A DNA stretch of 64,000 bases from Manis javanica (GCF_040802235.1 NC_133161.1:107215001-107279000); one strand, 5' to 3'. Shown: positions 24,231-34,231, counted from the stretch's first letter. The notes: generated by a model from the sequence alone, not told the origin. Numbers and translations are program-made.

Positions 24231-24934
24231 TTTCTTTTGTTATCATTAATGTACAATTACATGAAGAATATTATATTTACTAGGCTCTCCCCTATACCAG
24301 GTCCCCCCTATATACCCCTTTACAGTCACTGTCCATCAGCATAGCAAAATGCTGTACAATCACTACTTGTCTTCTTTGTGTTGTACAACCCTCCCCTTTC
24401 TCCGCCCCCTCATTATTCATCCTAATCTTAATACACCCCTTCGTCTTCTCCCCCTATCCCTCCCTACCCACCCATCCTCCCCAGTCCCTTTCCCTTTGGT
24501 ACCTGTTAGTCCATTCTTGGGTTCTGTGATTCTGCTGCTGTTTTGTTCCTTCAGTTTTTCCTTTGTTCTTATACTCCACAGATGAGTGAAATCATTTGGT
24601 ATTTCTCTTTCTCCGCTTGGTTTGTTTCACTGAGCATAATACCCTCCAGCTCCATCCATGTTGCTGCAAATGGTAGGGTTTTCCCTTTTCTTATGGCTGA
24701 GTAGTATTCCATTGTGTATATGTACCACATCTTCTTTATCCATTCATCTACTGATGGACACTTATGTTGCTTCCAATTCTTGGCTTGTAAATAGTGCTGC
24801 GATAAACATAGGGGTGCATCTGTCTTTTTCAAACTTGAGTGCTGCATTCTTAGAGTAAATTCCTAGGAGTGGAATTCCTGGGTCAAATGCTAAGTTTATT
24901 TTGAGCATTTTGAGGAACCTCCATACTGCTTTCT
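24231..24934 (-). mobile_element. L1 3' end, 5'-truncated
   Basis: Antisense L1 3'UTR from 24231 ('cttttgttatcattaatgtacaattacatgaag') and the ORF2 C-terminus (24569-24847, KCPSVDEWIKKMWYIYTMEYYSAIR). Truncated at 24934, where E copy 2 begins. It belongs to the same young group as L1-B and L1-C. Confidence 0.85.
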
Positions 24935-25137
24935 CTCTCACTTACCAACTTTACAGTTCCCTGTATGGCTCTGGAAGATGACTGGTTAGCCAGAGAAGGG
25001 TAAGATTCCTGAAGGGAGGAACAACCTAAGACAGGCACAGTTGCAGGGGGTCCGTCAGGTGAGAAATTGGGGATCTACAGAAGTGAGGCTTAGAACTTCC
25101 CCTCCCCCTGTTTTGAGAGAAATCTTCTGCATCCATT
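24935..25137 (+). mobile_element. Retroposon E, copy 2, left part
   Basis: Plus-strand copy matching the complement of 22925-23126. It is 5'-truncated relative to copy 1 (no TM) and split by the provirus at 25138-34868. It resumes at 34869. The flanks 'tccatt' (25132-25137) and 'tccatg' (34869-34874) are the provirus target-site duplication. Confidence 0.8.
24980..25038 (+). promoter_or_regulatory. CTE-like RNA export motif in E copy 2
   Basis: Same single motif as at 23015-23073, here on the plus strand. The first half-site has decayed to GAAGGGTAAG; ACCTAAGACAGGCAC is intact. Confidence 0.6.
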
Positions 25138-25772
25138 TGTCCCAACCTGCAGGACTATTAACGGGGGTCGACAACCTGGAGGAGAGAATTGGAAAAAAAA
25201 AAAGAGAGAGGCAAGGGATACAAAGAACGACCAGCAAGACAGGATGTCTGATCAAGCTGGCACAGTTTATTGTTTGCAGGCTCAATTTATACAGGTTAAC
25301 AAGTAAGGGGTGGGTCAGGAGATAATTGGACCTTAGGTGGCACCGGCGGGGAGGTGTAGAGGGGTGATTGGGTCTTGGTTGGCGCCGGCGGGAACGAAGG
25401 ACCCGGAAGAGAAGCGGGGAGTTCACCATTTTGGGGGTGGGGGCCCTTGGGAGGGAGGTTTTAAGGGAGGGGCTTTCCCCTGGGGCAGAGGGTGTTTCTT
25501 GATTAACAAAGGACAGAAAAAGCACATGTTGCGAGGTAGCCTAACCACTAGCTCTAACCTAGAAAAGCACATGTTGCGAGGTAACCTAACCACTAGCTCT
25601 AACCTAGGAGTTCACTAAATGCGTTTCTTGGTAATAGGGGAAAACTTGTTTCTAACGTGTGGAAGGATTCATTGTTGCTGACTTTACAGGAAAGACTTTA
25701 CTCAAACGTTGCTGTTGTCTTAAGGCTTTTGTGACTGAGTCTGCCTAAAGGCCCACAGGTTTGCTCCCAACA
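25138..25772 (-). repeat. 3' LTR of the provirus
   Basis: 635 bp, TGTTGGGAGC...GGGACA on the minus strand. It is identical by eye to the 5' LTR over about 550 bp. It differs by six transitions and a 2-bp indel within the first ~86 plus-strand bases (the U5 end). It contains two 45-bp tandem units at 25521-25610 in U3. Confidence 0.9.
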
Positions 25773-25786
25773 TCTCCCCCATTTTT
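25773..25786 (-). promoter_or_regulatory. Polypurine tract
   Basis: AAAAATGGGGGAGA on the minus strand directly abuts the start of the 3' LTR, as expected for the plus-strand primer of retroviral reverse transcription. Confidence 0.8.
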
Positions 25787-25819
25787 CTTATATTGGAACA
25801 GCCAGCCTAGCTCTGGCTG

Positions 25820-25965
25820 GGTCAAGGCCTGTGCCTGTCTTAGGTTGTATGGCTGAAGGAAATCCTTACCCGTCATGGGGCTAAAGTCTTCTAGCGACTA
25901 TACCCTGTCTTAGGTTGGTATTCCCTATACAACCATATCTTACCCGTCATTGGCTACCAGTCTTG
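25820..25965 (-). promoter_or_regulatory. Constitutive transport element (CTE), two loops
   Basis: On the minus strand, CAATGACGGGTAAG...ACCTAAGACAGG (25952-25904) is followed by a second CATGACGGGTAAG...ACCTAAGACAGGCAC (25878-25832). The spacers in each unit are partly self-complementary. This two-fold arrangement between env and the 3' LTR is that of the Mason-Pfizer/SRV CTE. That element binds host NXF1 and exports unspliced viral RNA. The start AAGACTGGTAGCCAATGACG also resembles that element. The role is inferred from this similarity. Confidence 0.85.
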
Positions 25966-26094
25966 ACTTGATTTGTTGTAAGAATTAATATTTTTCAGTG
26001 AGAATTCTGTAAAGGGGGGGGTACAGGGGTCTGATCCTCAGTGGGTACCTGGCATATGGGTACCTGGCATGTGAGGAGAACTCCTTTAGTCTTA

Positions 26095-26130
26095 CAGACT
26101 GTGCTGAAGAGAAGGGAGTTGCTTAATTAC
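26095..26130. repeat. 36-bp direct repeat, 3' noncoding copy
   Basis: The 36 bases starting 'cagactgtgctgaagagaag' recur exactly at 26950-26985, 855 bp away inside env. This copy lies in the noncoding region between the TM stop and the CTE. Confidence 0.9.
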
Positions 26131-26251
26131 GCATGAAATGTCCTTATTTTTTGAGGAGAGGAAGATGCTGGACACAAACCTCTATGCAATCAGACATGTC
26201 CCTCAAGGCAGGTTTTTCACTGCCGTTACCCTGGGTACTCAGCCAGCTTAC

Positions 26252-26977
26252 TCAAGGACTCTTAGAAGAGTCATACTGACGTTCATATCTGCTGGAGGAG
26301 GGAGCTTTCTCATCATGGCTATCACAAGCAAGTCCGTGATAGTGGACTTGAACAGGCTTGCCAACAAGGGGGTCTATTTGCTTTTTTACAAGGCTCGTCA
26401 AATGTTTAAGAGCCCTAGGGCCGAAAGACAAGAGCAATATTAATCCTATGAGGGGGCCTAAGAGAGAGGGCAAAGGAGAAGTGAGCCATGGAGAGGTAGA
26501 GAACCAATTTTTATACCAACTTTCACTCTGCTCTCTTTCTATTCTTCTTTTCTCTAACCCTTCTCTGACCCTTCTCATACTATCTCTAACAACTCCTGTT
26601 TTGTCAGCATAGAAACAACACTCTTCTTTTAGGGCGGCACAAAGCCCACCCTGCTGCAGAAAGAGCAGATCTAGCCCCCTGCGGTTTTGGAGAACTACTT
26701 CAGTGAGGGACGAGATCGAATCTGTCAGATCAGAGATTCCTTTTTGCAATTCTTGGATATCTTGGTCTATAGTGGCACTGAGTTCGTGACAGCGAGAGTT
26801 AGAAAGAACTAGGGAAGAGATGCCTGTGCTGGCACCTACAGCCCCTAGACCAAGCAAAACAGCAATAGTAACAGCAGTAGTGGGTTCTCGGCAGGAGCGT
26901 TTAGGGAGGGAAGAGTCTGAAGATTGTTCCCAGATATGGAAGAACTCATCAGACTGTGCTGAAGAGAAGGGAGTTGC
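26252..26977 (-). pseudogene. env: Provirus env, TM subunit region
   Basis: Open from 26977 to the stop at 26252. In order it has a basic stretch with RSCR before EP (possible SU/TM cleavage site), a hydrophobic Ala/Val/Gly-rich fusion-peptide-like segment, a heptad region, LQNRRGLDLLFLQQGG (ISU-like), the CX6CC loop CAALKEECC, a membrane span (LLGPLIGLILLLSFG) and a cytoplasmic tail. CX6CC marks a gammaretroviral-type TM that is covalently paired with SU. It shares its frame with the first part of SU (27227-28306), but the sequence in between is in another frame and a TAA sits at 26978-26980. No complete envelope can be made. Confidence 0.85.
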
Positions 26978-26985
26978 TTAATTAC
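26950..26985. repeat. 36-bp direct repeat, env copy
   Basis: Exact copy of 26095-26130, placed at the SU-TM junction. It supplies both the TAA ending the second SU frame segment (near 26982) and the TAA upstream of the TM frame (26978-26980). Confidence 0.9.
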
Positions 26986-28306
26986 CAGTAAATAAGCCTG
27001 GGTATAACTTTTACGAAAACACAAAATCCATGTTCTTGTAATACGGGGTTGTAGACACAGGGGGTGAGTCCATCTAAGCAGGCCCACCAGGTGTCATTGG
27101 GGGGAACAATATATTGGGGTCCCCGTTCAATAGAGAAGATTTCTTGACAGAGGTGGGCATACCCATGAGGGATTTTTAGCAGAGTGTTAGTTATACAAGT
27201 CCCATTACTGACTACCTGGGCTAAGGTTAGGCCTTCCCAACTAGCGCGTTCCCAACGGCAGTTGTAAGTATTATTGGAGGTGGAGAAATTGCCAGGGATG
27301 GCAGCACCTTCATAAAAGGGGGGGGCGGGGAAGAGTGGTAACATAACCAACATTCGGCGGTAAGCATAGGGGTGGTGGAATTAATACTAAGGAAGGTTTG
27401 ATTTATGAGGATGAAGACAAGGTCTTTAGAACTCACTAAAACAGGCACTGGTGGTGTAGGGGAGGGTTTAAGACTACTAGTTGTGAGGCTATGGTCAGAT
27501 GAGAGGGTGGAGGGCTTTGGTGGGGGAGGGTGCTTCCCACCTAGGACTGTATTTGGGCCTATGGCAATGGAAGGGGTGGCAGGGAACTCTTTAAGGAGTT
27601 TAATAGTAAAGGTGATGCCTTCATCATGATGGTCTTTATATAAGTGAAGACACCAAGTATATCCTTGTGTCCAGCCTGGGGCTTTTTTCCCTGGTTCGGT
27701 GAATTTGACTGAAAGAGGGTCGCACCAACCTCTAGTAGTAGTATTCTCCTGGTTGCACCCTGGAACCACATCGTCTGACCAAAAAGCACTGTGGTGGGTA
27801 TAATTGGCCTTGACAGTGATATAATCCCAGGAAGAGGAGGGCTTCCAATAAGTGTCTCCTGTGGTCTCACACCCCCATGACGCGCAATAATAATCTGACT
27901 TGCCTCCACATTTATGAAGGAGGTGACAGGGCCGGTGCTGCCCGGGGCAAACATAAAAGGAGTATGACCTAAGAACTGACTGGCATTCTAGGTCAGAGCA
28001 ACCAGGGTAATCTAACGGCCCACGAAGGGCACGAGGTGATGCACTTTGGTCAAAAAGATCTTCTACACCCCAAGGGGCTCCTGCACCGAGGGCCAGCTTA
28101 CAGAGATCGGGCTGTAAAACGTTTGGCCACCAGACATCTGGTGAGGTTTGAGAGCGGGACCAAACAACGTCTCCTCTTTCAGACAGCACTATCCAGGTGT
28201 AGTTCCAGGGGAAATGCCGGGACTTCGCGGGTGGTGGTGCTGGCTGATGACTCAGAACTGTAGTCATAATCAGGAGAACGAGGATTGTTGGTGACTGCAT
28301 CTGCAA
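26982..28306 (-). pseudogene. env: Provirus env, SU subunit region
   Basis: The ATG at 28306 begins a hydrophobic leader (TILVLLIMTTVLS). The surface subunit then runs to 27227 with gammaretroviral landmarks: CGGKSDYYCASWGCETTG, YWKPSSSWDYITV, a proline-rich hinge (about residues 245-285) and the CWLC motif (ECWLCYH) near residue 318. The frame then fails; the rest of SU (PFYEGAAIPGNFS to VIPRLIYW) is open only in the frame 27353-26982. The shift lies at or near an 8-G run at 27318-27325 (C run in sense). The start of env overlaps the end of pol by 128 bp. It differs from the RD114/type D envelopes usually found with betaretroviruses. Confidence 0.85.
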
Positions 28307-30950
28307 TGGAAGGAGAATTTGTCTCAGGCGGAGAGGGAAACTCCAGTCTGGACGGTGGTGAGTTAGCAGTTTTAACTAGTCTCCCAGGGAGCCATCGAGG
28401 CTCGGAGTTTTGCTGGTCATAAATGCAGACGGACCCTCTGCCCCAGATTATAACAGGGTCAGGACCTTTCCATGCGAAGGTCAGTGGATCTTTCCATTTT
28501 ACTAACGCTTCAACCTCATTGGCTTTTGGGTGCCATAACCTATCAGCAGCTGAGCGCCCATGGGAGTCGAGCGTCAAGAAATTAATGACAAACAAGGCAT
28601 GGCTAAGTTGGTTATGGGGGCTGATAGTTGTATACACGAGGGGATTGTTCTTGAGGCGGGAGAGCATGTTTTTAAGTGTTTGATGAGCTCGCTCTACAAT
28701 TCCTTGTCCTTAGGGATTATATGAGATGCCTGTGATATGTTTTATCTGGAAGTCAGAACAGAAGCGCTGGAATTTAGCTCCTGTGTAACCTGGCCCATTG
28801 TCGGTTTTTATAATCTTTGGCTTGCCTAGCACTGTAAAACAGCACAAGGTGTGGGTAATGACATCTTTAGAAGCCTCTCCGGTAAGGGGCGATGCAAAAA
28901 TAAAACCACTAAAGGTATCTATAGTAACATGAAGATATTTCATCTTTTTAAAGAGGGTGAAATGAGTGACATCCATTTGCCAAATTTCATTCGGGATCAG
29001 TCCCCAAGGGTTCACTCCTAAATGAGGAACAGGAAGATGTGGAGCACAGTCATTACATCTTTTGACAATTTCTCGGGCTTGCTCTCTGGTAATTTTGAAC
29101 ATGAGCCGCAGAGTATTTGCTGAAAGGTGGTGGAGGGAGTGAGCATGCTGAGCTTGAGTTAGGGGTACACTACTAAAGGCTGGTGCTATTAAGGGAAGAG
29201 TACGGGTGGCTTGGTCAGCAAGGGCATTGCCTGCCGAAAGAGGGCCGGGGAGTCCTGTGTGAGCTCGCAAATGGCCAATAAAAAAGGGTTTGGAGCATCA
29301 GACTATGAGATATTGAATTTGTTTGAACAGATCAGCGGCGTTAGATGAAGGTTTAATAAAGGGAGTGGTTTCTAGGAGAGGTACGGAGTGGGCTATATAA
29401 GAGCTGTCTGTATAAAGATTAAAAGGGGTATTAGGGAGTGATTGGAACACTTGGAGAACTGCATAAAGTTCAACAAGTTGGGCAGATGAAAAGGAGGTGG
29501 ACAGGGAGACAGGGGTTTTACCTTGTATAACATATGCTGCTTGCCCTGTTGCTGAGCCATCTGTAAAGATGAGGAGGGCTTCTTGCAAAGGAGAGGGGGA
29601 GGTAACTTTAGGAAAAACTAGGGGATGCAGTCTGCTAAACTGAATCAAAGGGTCAGTGGGATAATGATTATCTATGGTCCCAGCAAAGGAGGCACAAGCG
29701 ATACCCCAGTCATCATTGGTTTGTAGCAACCAATCTATCTGCTCTGTAGTATATGGGACTACAATGATATCGGGATCTTTACCAAAATACTGTCTGCTTA
29801 ATTTTCTCCCTTTTATGATAATAGAGGCAGTTAGGGAAAAGTAAGGTGTTATGACTTTTACAGGTTTGTTGGAGAGGTAGACCCAAAGAAGAGGCTTGCC
29901 TCATTGTTCAGGGGTCTTGGCTGACTGCCAAAAAACTCCTACTGGAGCATGGGTGGTGGCACAAATGATAAGATATAAAGGAGAAGAGTAGTCAATCTGG
30001 AAAGAGGTTTGTAGAGAGATAGCTTGATTTATCTGTTCTATAGCAGCAACTGCTAAGGGCGTTAGGGTGTGGGGGGAGAGGGGATGTGAGTCGCCTGCTA
30101 GTAAATTGTTTAAGGGAGTTAAGCTTTCAGGGGGAAGTTTCAGGTATGGCCTTAAAAACTGTAGGTTGCCTAGCAATTTTTGAAAGTCGTGCAGCATTTT
30201 GAGAGAGGAAGTTTGGAGCTCTATTTTGGGTGTGAAAATCCTGTGAGCCTGGAGGCTATAGCCTAAGTAAGTATAGGGTTCAGAAAATTGAATTTTATTG
30301 GGAGCAATTTTTAAATGAGAGGCTTCTAGGGTTTCTATAAGGTGTTGAAAACAGGCAATGCCTTGGGCTTCATCAGGAGAAGCAATAAGGATGTAATCCA
30401 TATAATGAAGGAAGTAAATATGAGGCCATTGTCTCCTGACGGGGACTAGAACTCAAGCTATGAATTTTTGGGCTAGGGTAGGGCTATTCGCCATACCTTG
30501 GGGAAGAACGCGCCATTGATACCTAAGCATTGGTTTGTTAAAGTTGATTTGGGGAAGGCTAAAGGCAAAATGAACACAATCATCAGGATGGAGAGGGATA
30601 GTAAAGAAGCAGTCTTGCAGGTCTATAACAATTTTATAATAGTTTATGGGTATGGCGCCCATGGGTACCATAACTTTATTAATGGCTCGAAGGTCTTGCA
30701 GGAGCCTCCATTTGCCTGATTTTTTTGCAATGACAAAGATGGGGGTATTCCAGGGGGAATTGGAAGGTTCAATATGACCTGCTGCCAGCTGCTCCTGTAC
30801 AAGCTGCATGGCTGCATGTAATTTTTCTGTCTTCAGAGGCCACTGATCAACCCAGACAGGCTCGGTTGTTTTCCATGTTATTTTATCGGCATACTGCTGG
30901 GGTACAGGTATGATTGTGGCCTCTAGGAGAAAGGGAATCCTAGTCCCCTT
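28179..30950 (-). pseudogene. pol: Provirus pol (RT, RNase H, integrase), four stops
   Basis: One continuous frame from about 30950 to the stop at 28179, interrupted by stops at 30453-30455 (TGA), 29901-29903 (TGA), 29298-29300 (TGA) and 28710-28712 (TAA), with no frameshift. RT has the first catalytic Asp in [13 protein letters not shown]. The YMDD box reads YMDY (30394-30405), losing the second palm Asp. RNase H has FTDGSATG, ELYAVLQ and YTDSSY. Integrase has the HHCC zinc module (HSLHHL, CNDC), Asp in MDVTHF, Asp in TDNGPGY, and Glu in IVERAHQ just after the TAA. The C-terminal GRGSVCIYDQQ/RWLPGR region follows. It is probably reached by -1 frameshifting from pro. Confidence 0.9.
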
Positions 30951-31870
30951 TTTTGAGTATTTGATACGATGGTCACAGGAGTTTTAATGCCTTGTGCATT
31001 CTTTCCTAACCCTTGGCCTGGCAAGTAGCCTTGTGTCAGCATCTGCCTGGTCAATAACTCATTTGGGCTACACATAATAATATTCATTTGAGAGAGAATG
31101 TCTCATCCCCATAAATTGACTGGAAGCTTAGGAATTACAAAGGGAATAACTGTCCCTGAATTCCCTTCTTGGTCTGACCAATGAATAGACTGGGAACTAA
31201 CTTGAGGGTTTTGAGACTGCCTGATTCCTTGTAGGTGGGTAGTGGAGTCTGTAAGGGGCCAGGAAGAGGGCCACTGCTCTTTAGCAGTAACAGTGGCATC
31301 TGCTCCTGAGTCTAGGAGGCCTTGAAAGGCTTTCCCATTTAGGGACAGAGTTAACATGGGGCGGACACGCGTGATTTGTTGAGCCCAATAGACATCTGTA
31401 GTGCCGATGTCGCCTGTTTCGCGGTGCTCTTTAAGGCACTTGTTAGAGGAAGGGATAAGGGGTAAGAGGAGAAGTTGGGCAAGAGTAGTTTTTTCTGGGA
31501 TATATAGGGGGCCCTTAAGCGTGGAGGCTAAGATTTGGATATCTCCCTTGAAATCTGGATCAATTACTCCAGGGTGTATTTGAAGCCCTTTTAGGGAGGC
31601 TGAAGCGCGTCCCAGAATTAAGCCAAAGGTGTTAGGGGGGAGGGGTCCTCGGATGCCTGTCTGTAAAAGCTTTGCCCCTTCTTCTGGAGTCAATATTGTG
31701 CTGGTGGTGGAACAGAGGTCCAATCCTGGGCTGTTTTTTGTGGCTCTCCAGAGGTCTGAAATTGACTTTGGGTTACTGTCTGACATTGATTTTGGGTCAC
31801 TGTTGAGGGGATGAACCCAATTGCCCCGGGGTTCATCTTTTGCAGGGGGGCCGGCAGCTGCTCCCTGAAG
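30923..31870 (-). pseudogene. pro: Provirus pro (dUTPase, protease, G-patch), one stop
   Basis: This -1 frame relative to gag is open from the slippery site. The N-terminal dUTPase has GLDLCS, GRASASLKGL and GVIDPDFKGDIQ. A retroviral aspartic protease follows with the active-site LLDSGADATV (DSG rather than the usual betaretroviral DTG). A TGA at 31103-31105 replaces the residue after LWG (a CGA to TGA change would explain it). The frame continues through a G-patch (GYLPGQGLGKNAQGI, about 30990-31033) to a TAG at 30923-30925. dUTPase before protease and a terminal G-patch are betaretroviral hallmarks. Confidence 0.88.
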
Positions 31871-33902
31871 GGGTTTCCCTGGTTCTTAACAGGGAGGGGC
31901 AGACTTTGTATATTGGTTTTTGACCAACACTCTCTAGCCCAGTGATATCCTTTTTGACATTTGGGACAAGGGGTGGAGGAGGGGAATGGATTAGTTGATT
32001 TAGGGGCATTGCCTGAACCACTAGGGAGGGGCAGATTAAAGCTAGAATTAGGGGGTTGAGGGTTTCGAAGCAATGGGCAATCTTTGGCAAAATGACCAGG
32101 CTGCTTGCAATTAAAGCAAGTTTTTTGTGTTGAGCTAATACCTGCCCTTTGCAAGGCAACTCCAATAGCCAGTCCAATGGCATGACTAGTTCCAGCGCCT
32201 GCGCAGAGGCGCACAAAGTCGGATACTGACTCTTTACGGTGATGTCGAAGCAGGTCCTGGCAGACTGGATTGGCATTTTCAAAAGCTAGCTGCTTGATAA
32301 AAGGGTTATCAGGCTCTTGGATTCCGAACATGCGTTCGGCAGCCTCCGTAAGATGGCTGACAAAGGAGCTGTAGGGTTCATCTGCTTCTTGCTGTATCTT
32401 AGTAAGAGTGGCAGTAGCAGCTCCTTTAGGGGGTAACTTTTTCCAAGCTCCGAGGCCAGCTTGTCTAACTTGAGCTAGGAGGCCTGTGGGAAAGCATGCT
32501 TGGACTGCTAGAGTGTTATAAGGAGCTTCACCTAGAATTCTTTTTGCTGTCCAGTCCCGGGAACTGAGTCGAGTAAGATTTTTACTTTCAATTTCCTTTG
32601 CAAATTCGGCAAGCTCGGCTTTCCAGAGAACAAAGTCTCCTCCACTTAAGGCTGCACGAGCAAGCTGATGGAATTCATTTGGGGTAAGCCAATCATTAGT
32701 GATAGATTCTAGCAGAGCTAGTGTAAACGGGGCCACAGGCCCGTAATTGGAAACAGCTGACTTGAGCTTTTCCAAAGCTTGAATATCTAGAGGTGAAAAA
32801 GATGTTGCGGGAGGCCCGTCATTAGGATGCGGGCCCCCGTTAACTCGGTCCTCGGGGCCATCGTCTAAATTGCGGTCATCACGCCACAAATCTCTTTTGG
32901 TTCCAACCCCAGGAGCACTACTCACGGAATGTTCCTCATCTATATAAGGGTCACCACTTTCTTATTCAGGGCTATCGGGGTCAAATAATCTAGGGGAGGG
33001 GCTCCGGGGAATAGAAACTCCACTCTGTAGGGAGACAGGGAAAGTTAAGACAGGGTTGGATGTTTTCTTTCGTTTTTGCCCAAGTGATTTTGAGGGGGGG
33101 GAACGCTATTAGGAGGAGGTTTTGGGATGTAAGTTATGTGAGTCAATTTGGAGAGCTCTTGATCTAAATCACGGATGGCCTGCAGGAGTTGAATCTGCTC
33201 TTTTCTGTTTTTGACCATGTGCCTGAGGACTGAGAGGTCATTTGTCATATGCAGACACTCGCGGGAGAGAGTTGATGAGACAGGAAACACTTGGTCAAGA
33301 ACAGGGAAATGATAAGGTGGCGGTGGGAGGAAGGGAGGCAGGCTTACAGTTGGAGGGCGGGGCGCGGCGGCAGGAACAATAGCAGGGCCTTTAGATGGCC
33401 AGTCAGGATTATTATGGCACGCTGCCCCTTCCTCTAGAGTGGCCTCATCAGCGGGACTAAGGGGCTCATCAGGGTTTAGGTCGATGAGAGTAGGGTAAAT
33501 ACTTGGGGGAGGAATAACAGGATCGGCAGAACTATCAAGGGGAGGGGACGGAGAAAGAGACTCAGTTGTTGGCAAGGGCGGGAGTTCGTTTGGGTCCTGG
33601 GAAGGGTTTGTAGCGGGATCTGAAGGATGTGTTTTAAAAGAAGGGGAAGCTGGCCGGGAGGCTTTGGAAGGGGGACGAGAATGAGATTTCAAGGTTTTTT
33701 CTCCCTCAATAACAACTTTCTGTAAATCGGACCATTCGCAATGAACGCGCAGGATATCATTAATGAGATTCCAATAGCTAAATGCTGACACAGGTACTTT
33801 TTCTGGACCAAAAACTCTGTAATAGTCTTGAAGGCAATGACCCATGCATTGCCATTTCTTTTCACTAATGGTTCCCTTCTTGAGGGAGCCAAGGACAGAC
33901 AT
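31690..33902 (-). pseudogene. gag: Provirus gag, frameshifted with one stop
   Basis: The ATG at 33902 opens matrix and a proline-rich region to 33045, including a PPPY late-domain motif. The N-terminus is [10 protein letters not shown], without Gly2 for myristoylation. The frame changes near an 8-G run at 33094-33101. The next frame has a TAA at 32962-32964 and then capsid and nucleocapsid to 31690. Capsid has a major homology region (QQEADEPYSSFVSHLTEA). Nucleocapsid has two CCHC zinc knuckles, CFNCKQPGHFAKDC and CPKCQKGYHWAREC, about residues 270-283 and 320-333 of the second segment. Gag would form the particle core. The two breaks prevent a full product. Confidence 0.9.
31873..31879 (-). 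promoter_or_regulatory. Gag-pro -1 frameshift site G GGA AAC
   Basis: GGGAAAC on the minus strand, positioned in the gag frame as CAG GGA AAC, so it has the canonical X XXY YYZ register. It is the same heptamer as in Mason-Pfizer monkey virus. The -1 frame downstream is open into dUTPase. I did not establish a downstream pseudoknot. Confidence 0.75.
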
Positions 33903-34211
33903 CTTCTAGAAAGACAAAAAAACGTTTCAAATCTTTTTTCTTAACCCTTGTTCCTCGTGCCCTGAGGGACTCCTTGAGTCCGGCTATAAATAATTCTTCT
34001 CGGGAGGATTCTTGCCCCATAATAACTTACCGTCCTACTTCGTCGCCAGGGAAATGCACATGAGTCTGTCTCACGCCAGGTTCAGAACATGGCGACTCAG
34101 GTGAAGGTCACGCTGCAGACACCTCCTTTCATGGGTGGGTGGGGGTGGGCCCACCCACCCCACCCTCCTGGGGGCGACGTTCTCTCCTCTTCGGTCTGTC
34201 GGGCCTAGGAG
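33903..34211 (-). other. Provirus 5' leader
   Basis: Noncoding stretch between the primer site and the gag ATG. It would hold the packaging signal and major splice donor, neither of which I could assign with confidence. Confidence 0.7.
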
Positions 34212-34229
34212 GCCCCACGTTGGGCGCCA
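34212..34229 (-). promoter_or_regulatory. Primer binding site, tRNA-Lys1,2 type
   Basis: TGGCGCCCAACGTGGGGC on the minus strand, 2 nt downstream of the 5' LTR. It is the 18-nt site complementary to tRNA-Lys1,2 that type D betaretroviruses and visna use. Confidence 0.9.
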
Positions 34230-34231
34230 GT

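Noticed and set aside
25055..25618. Identical open frames on both strands in the two LTRs (also 34262-34714)
   Set aside because: They lie within LTR sequence, and their identity reflects LTR duplication, not a conserved protein.
28710..31105. APOBEC-type hypermutation as the cause of the proviral stops
   Set aside because: One stop could come from TGG to TGA, but others fit CGA to TGA or CAA to TAA, and one key change is G to T. Too few sites for a pattern.
31733..31739. A AAA AAC heptamer as the gag-pro slippery site
   Set aside because: It is out of register with the gag frame (codons CAA AAA ACA). The G GGA AAC at 31873-31879 is in register.
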